DNA from: Tetrahymena thermophila SB210
Lineage: Eukaryota > Ciliophora > Oligohymenophorea > Hymenostomatida > Tetrahymenidae
Assembly: GCF_000189635.1 (NCBI RefSeq)
Contig: NW_002476302.1
Span: 62,001-126,000, forward strand
Length of the DNA stretch: 64,000 nucleotides
Direction of reading: 5' to 3'
The notes below the pieces were generated by a model. It searched no databases. It saw nothing but the letters and a program-made list of their open reading frames with translations, and was not told the origin of the DNA. The position numbers were made by a program, and so were the translations under genes. This document shows positions 62,701 to 64,000 of the stretch, piece by piece. Position 1 is the first letter of the stretch. The number at the start of each line of letters is the position of its first letter.

Positions 62701-63157
62701 TGTAGAAGAAAAAGTATATCTTTAGATAAAAATATTTTCTTCACTTAAAATAATCAAAATACTTAAGAATGGACGATTCTCTAAAGTTATTTCAAACAAA
62801 ACCTAGAATAAAACACAAATTTTATTGACTTTTATGTAAAAATAAACAATGTAGAAGAGGGTTCCTTTTATGTATATGATAAAAATAATTACTATTCAAT
62901 CAAAAGTTCTCTACTATTAAAATGTAAATATATTATTATTTTTCTTTCCAAATTGTAACTATTTTTTAAATATAGAATAAGACGTCCTTAAAGAAGCAGG
63001 TATTTCTAGTAATGAAGAAGACAAAGATTTAATAATTAAAAATGTAAATAATCTTTTAAATTAAAAATATTGGTATGCCTTTACTATTGCAGGTAATAAT
63101 TCATTTATTGAAAGATCAAGGCTAACATCCTAACCATCAGTTTTAAATGATCTTTGA
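56733..63157 (+). CDS. Very large (2057-residue) protein of unknown function
   Basis: Exons 56733-57744, 57806-57948, 58014-59549, 59623-62923 and 62976-63157 (introns 61, 65, 73, 52 nt), all keeping frame, end at TGA. Residues 1-385 and about 500-800 are Ser/Asn/Gln-rich low complexity (for example SRKKAFSKGDRFKILNQ). Between them is a conserved-looking stretch starting SILGAY joined to DQINLGNFVFNKKQFKQYLK. The 3.3-kb fourth exon (residues about 898-1997) is less biased, with helical segments (VKLGSELMKLSQSRALPLNV, ERQCEEIEDLFEINRWFISN) and a later, more beta-rich half (YEFQTFQSYLQIYIDTPNSN). There is no signal peptide or membrane span. The first intron has two possible donors (57745, preferred, GTATTA; or 57761, GTCAAT), both phase 1. 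I do not recognise the family. Cytoplasmic or cytoskeletal location is only a guess. Confidence 0.8.
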
Positions 63158-64000
63158 ACCAAAAGAAAATTTAATTGTGGGTGTAGAAAAAATTTGAATG
63201 TTAAAAACTAATAAATAAAATAAATTTAAAATAAAAAAATATAAATCAATTTAGAATAAAACAAGCATCATTTTTGTTAGTATATTCTAAATATAGCTTA
63301 AATACAATTTAATGCTTGCCAATTAGCAGTGTTTATTAAATGAAATTAACAAAATAGAGTTCAAAATTTTATATTTAGAATAATTAATTATTCAATAATT
63401 CCTTATAATGTATTAAATAATTTTTTGATTTGTAAATAAAATATTATGTATAGATTTGTTTAAAAAAACTTAAATAATTATAAAATAAATATTTAAAATA
63501 TTTAGTTTTTATTTTATCATTTAAGGACTTTGTTTTTTTTTGTGTTTATAATAAATTTATCTGAATTTTTAAATGTTCGTTCTTACGGAAATGTATGAAA
63601 TACTCTTTTTAAATATCTTATTTATTTGTAGTAAGATTGTATTTTAAAGAGTATTTTGAAAAATTGTAAAAAATTTGCCCTATATTTATTTAAAAGTAAT
63701 TTTAATTAGCGAAACTTGAACTTCCTTAAATACTCATAAATCAATCTTTGAGAGTAAATTGTACTAATTTACCTTCTAGTAGAAATAAGATGAGTCATTA
63801 GAATCAAAAAGTTTAAAAACACTGACTTAACATAAAGAATGAATTTGTTTGAGTGACTCATTGATAAAAACCAATTTTAAAAATTAATCTTAAATTTTAT
63901 ATATCTCCAATAAAATAATCAGTTGAAATTAAGAGTTGAAAAGATACCCACCTTATTAAACAAGAAAGAATAAGAAAAACAATAATTATAGATATTATAA
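63158..64000. other. AT-rich region at window end
   Basis: No coding-like frame or RNA gene is seen. It contains an 8-bp inverted pair ATGAGTCA / TGACTCAT at about 63790 and 63854, of doubtful meaning. Confidence 0.55.

Noticed and set aside
1597-63157. Reading the many in-frame TAA and TAG codons as stops, hence a window full of pseudogenes
   Set aside because: They fall at Gln positions of conserved motifs (kinase, M1, Prp18), and all genes end at TGA; this is the ciliate code.
63790-63861. Inverted ATGAGTCA/TGACTCAT pair as a regulatory site
   Set aside because: Only 8 bp with a 56-nt gap and no adjacent gene in the window; too weak.
1-64000. Transposons, integrated viruses, CRISPR arrays, rRNA or tRNA genes
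   Set aside because: No transposase, reverse transcriptase, integrase, capsid-like frame, regularly spaced palindromic repeats or GC-rich RNA-like islands were seen; small RNAs could still be missed by eye.

Overview
The window looks like nuclear DNA of an oligohymenophorean ciliate, most likely Tetrahymena or a close relative. It is very AT-rich. Every credible gene reads through many in-frame TAA and TAG codons at glutamine positions and ends at TGA. Introns are short (mostly 52-180 nt), start with GT, end with AG, and interrupt genes in ways that restore frame and conserved motifs. Gene density, exact reading frames, and the absence of recognisable transposons or telomeric repeats suggest macronuclear sequence; this is inference. 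Intron borders were placed by hand from frame, splice sites and, where possible, paralogues. All lengths below assume TAA/TAG = Gln. || Layout. (1) 1.6-7.6 kb, minus strand: a ULK/ATG1-like protein kinase with an Asn-rich middle, and a Ser/Asn/Gln-rich unknown protein whose last exon is separated by a 91-nt intron. (2) 10.0-20.5 kb: two paralogous M1-family (leukotriene A4 hydrolase-like) metallopeptidases on the plus strand with two conserved intron positions, flanking a minus-strand multi-pass membrane protein. A 319-bp tandem duplication abuts the start codon of the second peptidase. (3) 21.7-22.2 kb: a small Cys-rich secreted or membrane-anchored protein. (4) 22.7-36.5 kb, minus strand: a tandem family of four kinase + MORN-repeat genes (A-D) with very different MORN array lengths (about 22, 10, 17 and 34 repeats). 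A small Gln/Lys-rich paralogous reading frame lies just downstream of A and of D. One gene (A) is shortened by a TGA with MORN relics beyond it, and one (D) has a shifted C-terminus. (5) 37.8-49.1 kb, plus strand: a protein with two cyclic-nucleotide-binding-like domains, a C2H2 zinc-finger protein, a long coiled-coil protein with a C1q/TNF-like C-terminal domain, and the splicing factor Prp18. (6) 49.4-55.8 kb, minus strand: an eight-exon, 1934-residue surface protein with Cys-rich (GFR/furin-like) repeats, a REJ-like region, an EGF-like module, a GPS-like motif and a membrane domain reminiscent of polycystin-1. (7) 56.7-63.2 kb, plus strand: a 2057-residue unknown protein in five exons. || The genes do not form an obvious pathway. 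The clearest themes are local duplication (peptidases, kinase-MORN cluster, the 319-bp repeat) and large cell-surface proteins. The most interesting objects are the polycystin-1-like receptor, the kinase-MORN cluster, and the cyclic-nucleotide-binding protein whose first pocket is split by a low-complexity insert.
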